From contig JAAESI010000310.1 in the NCBI GenBank assembly GCA_024229515.1, positions 27,938 through 91,937 on the forward strand: a stretch of 64,000 nucleotides of DNA. Reading direction: 5' to 3'. This document shows positions 31,767 to 41,146 of this stretch, one piece after another; the first letter of the stretch is position 1, and each line of letters starts with the position of its first letter. This DNA is from Pseudomonadota bacterium. GTDB taxonomy: Bacteria > Myxococcota_A > UBA796 > UBA9615. The position numbers and the translations under genes were made by a program. Below the pieces are notes generated by a model. The model had not been told where the DNA came from. It did not search any database and saw only the letters and a list, made by a program, of their open reading frames with translations.

Positions 31767-33350
31767 TCAGCCGAACACGGGCTGATCCGTGACCGAGGAG
31801 GTCGCCCCCGGCGCGGCGGCGAACGGCTCCAGCGCCTGACGGAAGGCCTCCATCGACGGGTACCGCTCGTCCGGGTCCTTGCTCAGCGCGCGGAGGAAGA
31901 TCCCGTCCAAGCCAGGCGGCAGGTTCGCCGACGGCAGCGCCTGCGACGGCATCAGGGCGGGGTCCTCGATGGTGCGGAGGAGGAGCTCCTCGATGGTCGC
32001 GGCGGTGAACACCGGCCGACCCGTGAGGAGGTGGAAGCCAGTCGCCGCGAGTGAGTACTGGTCCGCCGCGGGGGAGGCGTGCGTGCCCGTCAGCACCTCG
32101 GGGGCGACGTACAGCGGCGTACCCATGATCGTGCCGACCGCGGTGAGCCGGGCGTCCGACGGCAGGTTCTGCTTGATCCGCCGCTTCCGGGGGCGTTCGG
32201 GGTCGTCGTCCGTCTTCCGCGCGATGCCGAAGTCCAGCACCTTGACCGAGTCGCGGCCGTCGCCGGTGCGCGCCAGGAACAGGTTCGCGGGCTTGATGTC
32301 GCGGTGGATGAGCTGACGCGCGTGCGCCTCGGCGAGGCTCTCGGCGGCGTAGGCGAGCCAGCGGCAGACGATGTCGAACCCCTGCGGTCCGTCCCGGTCC
32401 AGCAGCTCCTGGAGCGCCTCTCCCTCGAGGTACTCCATCACGTAGAAGAGCTGGCCCTGCTGCGTGATACCGAAGTCGAACACCTGCACGGTGTAGGGCG
32501 ATCGAAGCATCGACGTCTCGCGGGCCTCCCGTTCGAACCGTCGGCGGAGCGCGCCGGAGGCGTCCTTGTCGGGGTTGACGACCTTGATGACGCAGGGCCG
32601 GCCCAGGTCCCGGTGCCACGCCAGGTAGACGACACCCATCGCTCCGCGCCCCAGCTCCTTCTTGATCTTGTAGCGGCCCAGCGAGCGGGCCGAGACGAGC
32701 CGCTGGTGCATCGCGTGGATCATGTCGCTGGCGACGAGTCCGACCCCCGCGATCGCCACGAGCGGGAACAGGTTGGACGCGAGGTAGCCCATCTCCCGGG
32801 TGTCGCTGAGCCAGCCGAGCACATCGCCCCCGAACCTCCCGAAGATCACGACGCTGACCGGGTAGGTGAGGACCAGGAACGAGACCACCGGCAGGTGCTG
32901 CCGCGCGGTGCCGGGCACCAGGATCGTCCGCGCCGTCACCAGCAGCGTGATCCCGGCGACGTACGGGCTCTGGGCCCCGCCCGTGACGGCGGTCATGTAG
33001 CCCAGGGCGACCGCCGGCGGCGCGAAGATCAGCCAGTCCATCGCGGCCACGGGGAACTCATCCTCCGCGGATCGGAGCCAGACCCACAGCGCCGAGAACC
33101 ACAGGGTCATGCCGAACCGGAGCACGACGAACTGAGGGAGTGGGAGGCTGGGCCACCACGACTTCCAGGTCAGGAAGTCGACGACCATGAACAGGGGGGA
33201 GAGCATCGCGCCGAACATGGCGGCGGTGAGCAGCCGGGTCTTGAAGAGGGAGGTCGTCTCACGCCGGAACCGGAGATCCAGGTTCTCGTGGAGCGTGGCC
33301 CGCGCGTTCTTGGGCGTCCCGGAAGTCTTGGCCGGCCGGTCCTTCGCCAA
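31767..33350 (-). CDS. Membrane Ser/Thr kinase with N-terminal six-helix domain
   Basis: 527 aa. Residues ~38-210 hold about six hydrophobic segments; the kinase follows at ~226-500, so the order is membrane domain first, kinase last, the reverse of PknB-type kinases. Kinase motifs: GRGAMG (235-240), VIK Lys256, HRD 349-351 (HRDIKPAN), DFG 373-375, APE in VAPEVL, and SPAADQYSLA. All catalytic residues are present. The membrane domain resembles the sensor portions of some histidine kinases and cyclases and may sense an envelope signal. It ends 10 bp downstream of the next kinase gene, same strand. Confidence 0.85.
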   Translation of the reverse strand: MAKDRPAKTSGTPKNARATLHENLDLRFRRETTSLFKTRLLTAAMFGAMLSPLFMVVDFLTWKSWWPSLPLPQFVVLRFGMTLWFSALWVWLRSAEDEFPVAAMDWLIFAPPAVALGYMTAVTGGAQSPYVAGITLLVTARTILVPGTARQHLPVVSFLVLTYPVSVVIFGRFGGDVLGWLSDTREMGYLASNLFPLVAIAGVGLVASDMIHAMHQRLVSARSLGRYKIKKELGRGAMGVVYLAWHRDLGRPCVIKVVNPDKDASGALRRRFEREARETSMLRSPYTVQVFDFGITQQGQLFYVMEYLEGEALQELLDRDGPQGFDIVCRWLAYAAESLAEAHARQLIHRDIKPANLFLARTGDGRDSVKVLDFGIARKTDDDPERPRKRRIKQNLPSDARLTAVGTIMGTPLYVAPEVLTGTHASPAADQYSLAATGFHLLTGRPVFTAATIEELLLRTIEDPALMPSQALPSANLPPGLDGIFLRALSKDPDERYPSMEAFRQALEPFAAAPGATSSVTDQPVFG

Positions 33351-33359
33351 ACGTCGCCC

Positions 33360-35222
33360 CTAGAACCGAACGATCTTCTTGGTGAGCTGGTCGGCCTTGA
33401 TCTCGACCACCACGGTGGACTTCGCCGGCGGCGAGCAGGCCGAACAGTCGAACACGACGGTGTGCTTCCCGGCGGGAAGGCTGTGTCCCTGCACCGGCGT
33501 CGAGCCCAGCACCCGGCCGTCCACGATGACCGTGGACCAGGGCTTGCTGTTGAGGCTCACCGTGCCCGTACCGACCAGGGCCGGGACCTCCGCCACGGGG
33601 GCAGGGGTGGGCGCGGGGGTGGGATCCGGATTCGTGACGACCGGGTCCTTCTTCGGCGGCTTGGGCGTGGTCCTGGGCTTCGGCGCGGGCGTGGCGGCCT
33701 CGACCGGAGCGGGGGTCGGCTCGTCCGCGGCGAGGCTTCCGAGGCTGAGGTCGGCGGGCTCTTCGCCGACGGTGGCGGTCGGTTCCTCGACGGGCTCGGC
33801 GACCGGCGCCGGAGGGGGCTTCAGCAGCTGGAGGGCGATCAGGGCCACAGCGCCGAAGATGACGACGCCGAAGGTCACGGCGGCTGCCAGCAAGACCGGC
33901 TTCTTCTTCTTCCTGGGCGGAGCCTTCCGCTTGCGCTGGCGGTTCCCCTGGGCCGGCACGGCGCGGGTGCGGCCGACGTTGGGCGCGCCCCCGTCGGTGT
34001 CGAAGAAGGCGGCTTCCTTGGTGTTCAGAGAAGCGTCGGGATCCCCCGCCTCCACCGCCACGGTGTTGCCGAAGGAATCGAAGAGGTCGTCGCCGACGGA
34101 GACCTCGGGCACGGCCTCGGCCCTCCGCTTCTGGGCGGGAGCCTTGTCCTTCGTTCCGACCGCCGCCAGGGACTGGGTGCCTTCGGCCATCTTGCCGTGC
34201 TGCGGGATCGGCGCGCCGTCGGGGCCGAACTCACCGGTCGCGGTGGCGGCGGGGAGGTTTGCGGCGAAGTCCTCGACCCACTCGAGCAGGGTCGGACCCG
34301 GCGGCAGGTCGCGCATCACCGACCGCAGCGCCTTCTCGACCTCGCGGGCCGACGAGAAGCGCTCCTCGGGGTTGCGGGCCATGCACTTGACGAGGATCGG
34401 CTCCATCGCCGGAAGCCGCTTCTTGACCCGTTCCCGGGCCTCCGCGATGTCGGCGTTGAGGATGGCGTGCATGATCGCCAGCAGGTTGTCGCCCACGAAG
34501 GGAACCTGCAGCGTCGTCAGCTCGTGGAGGATCGACCCCATCGAGAAGAGGTCGGAGCGCTGGTCCAGCTTGCCGCCGGTCACCTGCTCCGGCGACATGT
34601 AGATGGGCGTCCCCTTGGTGACGTCCGCGGCGGTGGTCTTGTAGAGGTTCGTGTCCGCCTTCGCGATGCCGAAGTCCATGATCTTCACGTCGCCTTCGCG
34701 GCTGACGATGATGTTCCCGGGCTTCAGGTCGCGGTGGACGAGGTTCAGCGGCTGGCCGTCCTTGGAGACGAGGGTGTGGGCGTACTCCAAGCCCCGGCAG
34801 ACGCTGATGAGCATCTCCGCGACGATCGATCCGGGGAGCTTCTCCCCGTTGGCGCGGCAGGAGCGCAGCACGGCGTCCAGGGTCCAGCCGTCGACGTACT
34901 CCATGGCCATGAAGTAGTTGCCGTCGACCTGGTTGAACTCGTAGATCTCGACGATGTTCTTGTGGCGGAGTTGGCCGCCCAGGCGGGCTTCGTTGATCAG
35001 CGCTTTGACGACCCGCTCGTCCTCGGTGAGCTTGCTGTCGATTCGCTTGACAGCGACCTCCTTCTCGAAGCCCAAGGGGCCCGAGAGTATGGCCCGGAAC
35101 ACCTTGGCCATCCCACCCTCGCCGAGGAGGTTGAGCAGTCGGTAGCGTCCGAAGGGGACGGGATCCAGGGCCATCGAAGGGTGTCTCAGCTCAGGGGGCG
35201 CGCGTCGAGGAGTCTCGTTCAT
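33360..35222 (-). CDS. Ser/Thr protein kinase with membrane helix and C-terminal PEGA-like domain
   Basis: 620 aa. Kinase domain residues ~26-310 with GEGGMA loop (34-39), Lys59, HRD 163-165 (HRDLKPGN), DFG 183-185, MSPEQ and SDLFSMG. A linker of ~130 residues and a basic KKKKP stretch lead to one membrane helix (LLAAAVTFGVVIFGAVALIAL) near 455, a Pro/Ala/Glu-rich region, then a PEGA-like end (TVSLNSKPWSTVIVDGRVLGSTP, in parts; LPAGKHTVVFDC). PEGA modules are thought to bind surface or wall structures, so the kinase likely couples an outside signal to cytosolic phosphorylation. All catalytic residues are present. Confidence 0.9.
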   Translation of the reverse strand: MNETPRRAPPELRHPSMALDPVPFGRYRLLNLLGEGGMAKVFRAILSGPLGFEKEVAVKRIDSKLTEDERVVKALINEARLGGQLRHKNIVEIYEFNQVDGNYFMAMEYVDGWTLDAVLRSCRANGEKLPGSIVAEMLISVCRGLEYAHTLVSKDGQPLNLVHRDLKPGNIIVSREGDVKIMDFGIAKADTNLYKTTAADVTKGTPIYMSPEQVTGGKLDQRSDLFSMGSILHELTTLQVPFVGDNLLAIMHAILNADIAEARERVKKRLPAMEPILVKCMARNPEERFSSAREVEKALRSVMRDLPPGPTLLEWVEDFAANLPAATATGEFGPDGAPIPQHGKMAEGTQSLAAVGTKDKAPAQKRRAEAVPEVSVGDDLFDSFGNTVAVEAGDPDASLNTKEAAFFDTDGGAPNVGRTRAVPAQGNRQRKRKAPPRKKKKPVLLAAAVTFGVVIFGAVALIALQLLKPPPAPVAEPVEEPTATVGEEPADLSLGSLAADEPTPAPVEAATPAPKPRTTPKPPKKDPVVTNPDPTPAPTPAPVAEVPALVGTGTVSLNSKPWSTVIVDGRVLGSTPVQGHSLPAGKHTVVFDCSACSPPAKSTVVVEIKADQLTKKIVRF

Positions 35223-35275
35223 TGTAGTTCACTGCACGCCTGATGGGGTACCGGCTCTCCTTTGCCCGCTTGGGC

Positions 35276-35290
35276 GCGCGTGACACGCGC
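35276..35290. promoter_or_regulatory. Perfect inverted repeat between two kinase genes
   Basis: GCGCGTG-a-CACGCGC: perfect 7-bp arms around one base, 54 bp before the kinase at 35222 and 18 bp after the stop of the kinase-ATPase-TPR gene. It could be an operator or a transcript-end hairpin; nothing decides between them. Confidence 0.35.
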
Positions 35291-35307
35291 AAGCAGGGAC
35301 TCAGGAG

Positions 35308-38300
35308 TCACCCATCGGCGGTGCTGGACGAAACTTGCAGGGACTTCGCCAAGGTTTCCGCGCGGGAGGCCAGCACGAGGCTTCCGTCGGCCGTCCAGAG
35401 CTCGCCCACGCGCCGCACGATCGACGCCGCTTCGTCGTGGGGCGGGGCGTACCGGGCCTGCAGCGCGACCCCCTCCTCCAACGCCTCCGCGGCGGGGGTG
35501 TGCTCACCCGCCGTGGCGAGGGCCAGCGCCCGGGTCAGCAGCAACGCCGGATGCCAGGGGTCGTCGTCGGCGACGTCCAGCTCCTCGAGCACCTCGAGCG
35601 CTTCGCGGGGGACCCCCGTGTCGATGGAGACCAGGGCCTGGTTCAGGCTACCCACGAGCACGTGCCGGCTCCCCAGCAGCTTCCACAGGGTGACGGCCCC
35701 GCGGTAGTGGCGGGTGGCGGCCGCGAGGTCTCCCCGGGCCCGCTCCAGCTCCCCCAGTTCGTTGCGCAGTTCCGCTTCGCTCCGGTGCTGGCCGGCCGCG
35801 TGAGCCAGATCCAGCCCCTCGTGGAGGTGGCGATCGGCCGCGGTCAGGTCGCCCGCCTCGCGGCAGGCGCGGCCGAGGTCACAGAGGATGTCCGGGAGCG
35901 CCGGATGCTCCCCGCCCGAGTGGGCTTCCTCCAACGCCGAGTCCAACCACTTGCGAGCGGCTGCCCGGTCGCCTCGCCGCAGGGCCACGTACCCCAGCGT
36001 GGTGAAGTGCTCGCAGCGCTGCATGGGGCCGACGGCGTCGGCGAGGAAGGCTTCCACGTCGGGGTCGGGGACGGCGACATCGGGGAGCTCCGCAGCGGCC
36101 GCGGCGAGGGTGCGCAGCGCCTTGCTCCGGACCCGGGCAGCCTGGGCTCCGGCCTGTCCGTCGACGAGTCCGAGGGACTGCCTCAGCGCCTCCAGCGCCT
36201 TCCGGCTCTCGCCCCGGTTGTAGCGGCATCGGCCGACCCCGAACCACGCCCACGCCGCCTCCAGGGGGCGCGGGTCTTCGTCGAGGATCGCGGCGAACGC
36301 GTCCTCGGCGCGGTCGGTTCGACCGAGGTGATTCTCCGCGTTGCCCTGGCCGTAGCAGGCGCGGATTCGGACCTCGCGGTCTCCTCGCTTGCGAGCCAAC
36401 TCGAACAGGCGGATCGCTTCCCCCAGCTCACCGGCGGCGAGGGCCTGCTCTCCTCCCTCGGCGGCGTAGCCGGCGGCCGCCTCTCGGGCCCCCGCGAGCA
36501 GAAGCAACTCCACCACCGGGCGGGCGACTTCTCGGACCGGGTGCTCCGCGAGGAGCGCATCCGCGGCGGCCCGGCACAGCCGGCGGCTTCGGCGGGACTT
36601 CCCCATCCGGCTCAGCACGAGGTCGCGCAGCATCGGATGTTCCCACTGCAGGCGGTCGTTTCCGCCTCCGGGCTCGAGCAGCACCCCGCCGTCGACCAGC
36701 TCGTCCAACCGGGCGTCGAGCCCCTCGCCATCGAGGGTCACCCCGGCGGCGGCAAGCACTCCCTCCAGGAGTTCGACCTCGAACGAGGAGCCCAGCACCG
36801 CGGCCGCCTCCATCAGCTGCTGGAGCGCCGCAGCATCCTGGGAATGGGCGGCCACCCCCTCCAGCCGGGCCCCCAGCACCTGCTCGATCGAGGCCGGCAC
36901 GAGGCCGCTGGGTTCGACATCCTCCGCGAGCGTCCACTCGCCGTCGCGGGCGTGCAGCCATCCCTGCTCCGCGACGTGCCGGAGGAGCTGCAGGGCGTGC
37001 AAGGGCGAGCCGGCGGCGCGTGAGGCGAGCTGGGCGGCGACCGCCCGGTCCAACGGCATCAGGGAGTGGAGCATCGCCTCGAGCTCAGCCGCGGACAGCC
37101 CCGCCAGCTCCAGTCGATGAACCTCCTGCCCGCCGTACCGGTGCAGCGCGAACGCATCCTCGGTCTGGTTGGGATCGCGCGTCGCGACGATCAGCAGGGG
37201 GAACGGCTCCAGCCGTTGAGCGATGGCGCACCGGGTGAGGAAGGCGGTCGTGGCCGCGTCCGCCCAGTGCAGGTCGTCGAGCCACAGCACGATCGGGATC
37301 GACCCGCCGAGCACGCGGAGGGCGCGCTCGATCAGCGCCTGTTCGTGCCACTCCAGGGGACTCTCGGGCCGAACCGGGCCGGTGGTCTCCACGGACTCGG
37401 CTCCCCGAAGCCAGCGCGCGAGGTGGTCGCACTCGTCTCCGGAGAGGCCCTCGCCGTGTCCGCCGATTACGTCCTTGAGGCGCTGCGCGAGCCCGTCCGG
37501 GGAGAGCCGCCGGCTCTGCATCAGGTCCTCCAGGGAGGCGCGCACGAGGTGAAGCGCCGGCCCGCCACCGGGGCTCGCGGCCGCCCGGCCGATGCGCAGG
37601 GTGCCGCGAGCCCCGGCCTCGTCCAACACATGCCGAACCAGCCGCGTCTTCCCCAGGCCGTCGGCTCCCTCGACGAGCACCACGGAGCCCTTGCCGGCGA
37701 TGCACTCGGCGATGCGCGTGCGCAGCCAGGAGACCTCGCGGTCGCGGTCGATAAAGACCGGGTCGGCCGCCATCCACACCCCCGAGCGGGCCTGGGGGTC
37801 GGCTTCCAGCGTGGGCGTCAGCGCCGCCACGGGCATCGTGTCGGCGACCCGGGGTGGCAGGACGGCTGCCCCGGGCGCGGATCCCGCCGCCATCGGGCGG
37901 GCACCCTCGCGGGGCGGGCCGCCGCTGCGACGGATCGCACGACGCATCTCCCCGGCGGAGCCGAACCGGTCGGCCGGACTCTTGGCGAGCGAGCGATGCA
38001 CGACCTGGATCAGCGCCTCCGGAACCTGCAGGCCGGGGCGTGGGACGAGGGGCGGAGGAAGATCGAAGACGTGGGCCCGCATCACGTGACGGATCGGCCC
38101 CCGGAACGGAGTCTGGCCCGCGAGCCACTGGTAGAGCACGACCCCGGCGGCGTACAGGTCGGAGCGTTCCGTGACCGTTGTTCCTCGGGCTTGCTCCGGC
38201 GACATGTACAGCGGCGTACCCATCACCGTGCCGGCTCGCGTCAGCTCCTCGTCGGCGGTCTCCCGCGCGAGCATCTCGACCGCCAGCGTGATCTCCGGGT

Positions 38301-38805
38301 CCGACTGGGCCTGGTTGAGCACCGCCGCGATGCCGAAGTCCAGGAGCACCACCTGGTTGGGATCTCCATCCCTCACGATCATGTTCGCGGGCTTGAGATC
38401 TCGGTGGAGCGCCCCGCTGGCATGAGCCGCGCCAAGCCCGGTCAGCACGCCGTCGATGGCAGCCAGGACGGCCCCCAGATCCGTGGTCGAGACGAGCGTC
38501 TGCTCGGGGGTCGTACCGCGCACGTACTCCATGACCAGGTAGGGCGAACCGGCGTCCGTCTGGCCGTAGTCGTGGACCTGGACCACGTGGGGGTTGCTCA
38601 GCCTCCCCACCACCCGCGCTTCGCGATGCAGGCGGCGGCGGGCGCGGGAGTCCACCGGCACGTCCGGGCGCAGCACCTTGATCGCCACCGGGCGGTCGAG
38701 CATGACCTGCCGGGCGAGGTAGACGGCGCCCATCGCGCCGGCGCCCAGAGGCTTGACGATCTCGTAGCGTCCGTCGATGACGGAGCCGATGTACGGGTCG
38801 GTCAT
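35308..38805 (-). CDS. Kinase-ATPase-TPR regulator (Ser/Thr kinase fused to AAA/AfsK-type ATPase)
   Basis: 1165 aa. Kinase residues 14-290: GAGAMG loop (21-26), Lys43, HRD 134-136 (HRDLKPAN), DFG 156-158, MSPEQ. Then an AAA-16/orc-like ATPase with Walker A GADGLGKT at 380-387 and Walker B-like IVLWLDDLHWAD near 495. The C-terminal ~450 residues are helical repeats of TPR type. Start ATG 38805 is the family-like one (TDPYIGSVIDGRYEI); upstream frame is noise. The ATG overlaps the stop of the glycosidase-like gene (ATGA), so the two are coupled. Such large kinase-ATPase proteins are common in myxobacteria and act as multi-input signalling hubs. Confidence 0.9.
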   Translation of the reverse strand: MTDPYIGSVIDGRYEIVKPLGAGAMGAVYLARQVMLDRPVAIKVLRPDVPVDSRARRRLHREARVVGRLSNPHVVQVHDYGQTDAGSPYLVMEYVRGTTPEQTLVSTTDLGAVLAAIDGVLTGLGAAHASGALHRDLKPANMIVRDGDPNQVVLLDFGIAAVLNQAQSDPEITLAVEMLARETADEELTRAGTVMGTPLYMSPEQARGTTVTERSDLYAAGVVLYQWLAGQTPFRGPIRHVMRAHVFDLPPPLVPRPGLQVPEALIQVVHRSLAKSPADRFGSAGEMRRAIRRSGGPPREGARPMAAGSAPGAAVLPPRVADTMPVAALTPTLEADPQARSGVWMAADPVFIDRDREVSWLRTRIAECIAGKGSVVLVEGADGLGKTRLVRHVLDEAGARGTLRIGRAAASPGGGPALHLVRASLEDLMQSRRLSPDGLAQRLKDVIGGHGEGLSGDECDHLARWLRGAESVETTGPVRPESPLEWHEQALIERALRVLGGSIPIVLWLDDLHWADAATTAFLTRCAIAQRLEPFPLLIVATRDPNQTEDAFALHRYGGQEVHRLELAGLSAAELEAMLHSLMPLDRAVAAQLASRAAGSPLHALQLLRHVAEQGWLHARDGEWTLAEDVEPSGLVPASIEQVLGARLEGVAAHSQDAAALQQLMEAAAVLGSSFEVELLEGVLAAAGVTLDGEGLDARLDELVDGGVLLEPGGGNDRLQWEHPMLRDLVLSRMGKSRRSRRLCRAAADALLAEHPVREVARPVVELLLLAGAREAAAGYAAEGGEQALAAGELGEAIRLFELARKRGDREVRIRACYGQGNAENHLGRTDRAEDAFAAILDEDPRPLEAAWAWFGVGRCRYNRGESRKALEALRQSLGLVDGQAGAQAARVRSKALRTLAAAAAELPDVAVPDPDVEAFLADAVGPMQRCEHFTTLGYVALRRGDRAAARKWLDSALEEAHSGGEHPALPDILCDLGRACREAGDLTAADRHLHEGLDLAHAAGQHRSEAELRNELGELERARGDLAAATRHYRGAVTLWKLLGSRHVLVGSLNQALVSIDTGVPREALEVLEELDVADDDPWHPALLLTRALALATAGEHTPAAEALEEGVALQARYAPPHDEAASIVRRVGELWTADGSLVLASRAETLAKSLQVSSSTADG

Positions 38806-39545
38806 CGGCAACCGCACCCTCCGCCAGGAGCGAGGTCGGCCTCGGCGGCGGCGAACACCCCCAGCGCCACCGGTACGGGGGTCCCTCCCGGCACGTCCAC
38901 CACGACGCCGGCGCGCTCCAGGTACAGCTGCGTCGATGGTCCGCCGTCCAGGTTGAGGGCGTCGGTGCAGCCCTGCTGAGCGAACCAATCGGCGAGATCG
39001 GAGGCGAGCACGCTGTCGTCGACCACCACGAGGGCGGCGCGCCCGCCGTCGAGGGTGCACACGGCGGTGCGGCGGGCCTTCTGCTTCTTCAGCTCGAGGG
39101 GCTTGCTGTCGACGACGAGCCGCGGACCGGACTGCACCGCTTGCACGATCGGGCGCGAACGGTCGAACGCGTCGGTGTGTTCGATCACCGCTGCTCCGGT
39201 GGCATCGATCGAGAACACGCCCCAGTCCACGGGGCGCAGCTTATTGCGTCGTTCACCGTCGACCACGAGCAGGCCCATGGGGCTGCCGTCGACGTCGAAG
39301 AAGGAGGCGTTCACGATCGCGTCCGCCCCCGATTTGCGCAGGAACTGCTCGGCGGTCAGCTCGTCCGCCCCGTAGTCCCGGGCGTCCAGGACCCGGAGGT
39401 GGCTGGGTTCCACGGACAGGAAGTGGGCGCGGGAGCCGTCGGGGAGCTCGGTGGCTCGGTAGACCAGTGACGGCAGGGTCTGGGCGGAGGCAGCCGAGAG
39501 CAGGAGCAGGCCGACCAGCAGCGGCCCCAGGAATCTTCGGCTCAC
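38802..39545 (-). CDS. Secreted phosphodiester glycosidase-like protein (NAGPA/DUF2233 family)
   Basis: 247 aa from GTG 39545. Signal peptide SRRFLGPLLVGLLLLSAASA, then the family signatures NASFFDVDGSPMG and ALNLDGGPSTQLYLE. This fold includes the uncovering enzyme that removes GlcNAc from mannose-6-phosphate, and bacterial relatives with uncertain substrates (exopolysaccharide or peptidoglycan). The end is Cys-rich (GGGCGCR). Coupled to the upstream unknown gene by GTGA and to the downstream kinase by ATGA, so one operon is expected. Confidence 0.8.
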   Translation of the reverse strand: MSRRFLGPLLVGLLLLSAASAQTLPSLVYRATELPDGSRAHFLSVEPSHLRVLDARDYGADELTAEQFLRKSGADAIVNASFFDVDGSPMGLLVVDGERRNKLRPVDWGVFSIDATGAAVIEHTDAFDRSRPIVQAVQSGPRLVVDSKPLELKKQKARRTAVCTLDGGRAALVVVDDSVLASDLADWFAQQGCTDALNLDGGPSTQLYLERAGVVVDVPGGTPVPVALGVFAAAEADLAPGGGCGCR

Positions 39546-40594
39546 CCGGAGGGGTCCCGGTCGCGGCCGATGAGGCGCAGAGCCTGGAGCTGGTCGCGCG
39601 CGGCCCGCTCCTCCTCTTCGATCGCACGGAGCTCCGACACGTTCGTGCCGAGCCGGCTCCAGCCGGCGGGGTCCCGGTCCCGGTTGATCTCTTCCAGCGC
39701 TTCGCGGACCCGATCCAGCGCCTCGTGACGGGTACGCGCGTCCCCCATGAGGGACTCCCACGTCATCGTCGTGGAGTCGGTCGCGGACCCGCCGGGCTCC
39801 GCCGCCTCCAGCTCCTTCTCGAAGATCCGCAGTCCGCTGCTGGCCTCTCCGATCCGCTGCCGGTGGTCCTCGAGGAGGCGGCCCAGATCCAGGCCGAAGC
39901 GGCCGCCGGTGGGCTGGAAGATCGCGGGCACGGGCCGAAGCGACGCCGTCGCCCGGGACACCGCTGCGGCGAGGGGAGCGTCGCCGAGCACCTGCTCGAG
40001 GAAGTCGACATGCCAGCTGACGAGCTCCTCGGCGGTCCATCCCGGGGGCACGACCACCACCGGGGGCGCCCCGCGCTCGACCAGGCGTCGGCACAACTTC
40101 ATCCGCCGCACGTCGTCGTCGGGCTCGGATTCAGGCGCCGGGTCCAGAACCCAGAAGCGGGTGCCCAGATCGGCGAGCGCGCGGGCCAGCGAATCGATCA
40201 CCGCCGGGTCCGGCTCGTCGGGCGACTCCGGTCCAGCGGGCACGGCCTGCGGCCGGAGGATCACGAGATCGAAGCGGTGACGCTCCGAGACGCCCGGCAC
40301 CAGCGTCCAGCCCGCCATGGACTGTTCGGAGACGACGACTCCATCGGCCGCACCGAGCTCCTGGCTGAGTCCGATCAGTCGATCCGCGAGTCCCTTGCCG
40401 GCCGGATCGTCGATGCCGGGGGCACCCAGCACGAGGATCCGAACGGGCAAACGGGGGAGCCTCGCGAGCCCCGGGCAAGCTGCCGGGAGTTCGACGACGA
40501 GGGGCTCAGGGTAGGCTTCCTCGTTCAAACGTCGCCCCCCACCGGGTGGGTCCGGGTGCGCAGACGGCAGAAAGTATATCCAAGCGAGGAGCAA
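39542..40594 (-). CDS. Protein of unknown function, possible leaderless SGNH/substrate-binding-like protein
   Basis: 350 aa as the longest frame. Not recognised. It has VRILVLGAPGIDDPAGKGLADRLIG near the N-terminus, GVSERHRFDLVIL, FWVLDPAP and a helical C-terminus, loosely like an SGNH-hydrolase or periplasmic domain. The start is doubtful: TATACT (40578-40573, minus strand) would start transcription inside this frame, favouring TTG 40528 or another later start; with TTG the protein is 328 aa (LNEEAYPEPLVVELP). First gene of the operon with the glycosidase-like and kinase-ATPase-TPR genes. Divergent from the CAP-like gene. Confidence 0.4.
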   Translation of the reverse strand: MLLAWIYFLPSAHPDPPGGGRRLNEEAYPEPLVVELPAACPGLARLPRLPVRILVLGAPGIDDPAGKGLADRLIGLSQELGAADGVVVSEQSMAGWTLVPGVSERHRFDLVILRPQAVPAGPESPDEPDPAVIDSLARALADLGTRFWVLDPAPESEPDDDVRRMKLCRRLVERGAPPVVVVPPGWTAEELVSWHVDFLEQVLGDAPLAAAVSRATASLRPVPAIFQPTGGRFGLDLGRLLEDHRQRIGEASSGLRIFEKELEAAEPGGSATDSTTMTWESLMGDARTRHEALDRVREALEEINRDRDPAGWSRLGTNVSELRAIEEEERAARDQLQALRLIGRDRDPSG

Positions 40595-40597
40595 GGG

Positions 40598-41146
40598 ATG
40601 GTGAGCGTGCTCGGGACGTTGGTCCTCCTGACGGTCATCGGGCTTGGCATCGCCACGATCTCCCTGGTGATCGCGAAGTGGAACGAAGCCGATGCTCCGC
40701 GTGATCGGCCCACCTGGCTTGGCCCCGATCCGGCTGCCATCGAGGCTGCCATGCGCTCGCTTCTGCTGGAACGGCGAGGCTCCGACCTGGAGAGTTCACG
40801 CGAAGTCTCCGAGCTGGCCCGGGTCCATGCGTTCGACATGGCGATGCGGAACTTTGGCGGGGAGATCGACCCCGAGGGGCAAGGTCTGACCCAGAGGCGC
40901 GAGCGACTGGCGCCCAAGCTGGTCGGTGAGGTCCGGCAGTGGCAGATCCTGCAGATTCCCGAGCCGACGAAGGACGCCGCGGGCATCGCGCGGGATCTCG
41001 TTCCGATCGACGAGACGCTGACGGCCCTGCTGACCGAAGCTTCGTGGACTGAACTGGGGGTCGGGACGGCCATCGAGGACGACCGATGCGGCGCCTGCGT
41101 GGTGTTCGCGGCGCGCGTGCCGGTGGATCCTGACGCCTCGAACTAG
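40598..41146 (+). CDS. Membrane-anchored CAP/SCP-like domain protein
   Basis: 182 aa; GAGGAG precedes the ATG by 6 nt. A signal anchor (VLGTLVLLTVIGLGIATISLVIA) leads to a domain resembling CAP/SCP-1 (PR-1) proteins: ELARVHAFDMAMRNF and DPEGQGLTQR in place of the first helix and loop, ASWTELGVGTAIEDDRC near the end. The classic His/Glu metal ligands are mostly absent, so any activity is uncertain. Convergent with the RRM gene, 4-bp overlap. Confidence 0.5.
   Translation: MVSVLGTLVLLTVIGLGIATISLVIAKWNEADAPRDRPTWLGPDPAAIEAAMRSLLLERRGSDLESSREVSELARVHAFDMAMRNFGGEIDPEGQGLTQRRERLAPKLVGEVRQWQILQIPEPTKDAAGIARDLVPIDETLTALLTEASWTELGVGTAIEDDRCGACVVFAARVPVDPDASN

Noticed and set aside
40573..40578. TATACT as a confident promoter of the 39542-40594 gene
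   Set aside because: No good -35 at 16-18 bp; it was used only as an argument that the 40594 start is doubtful.
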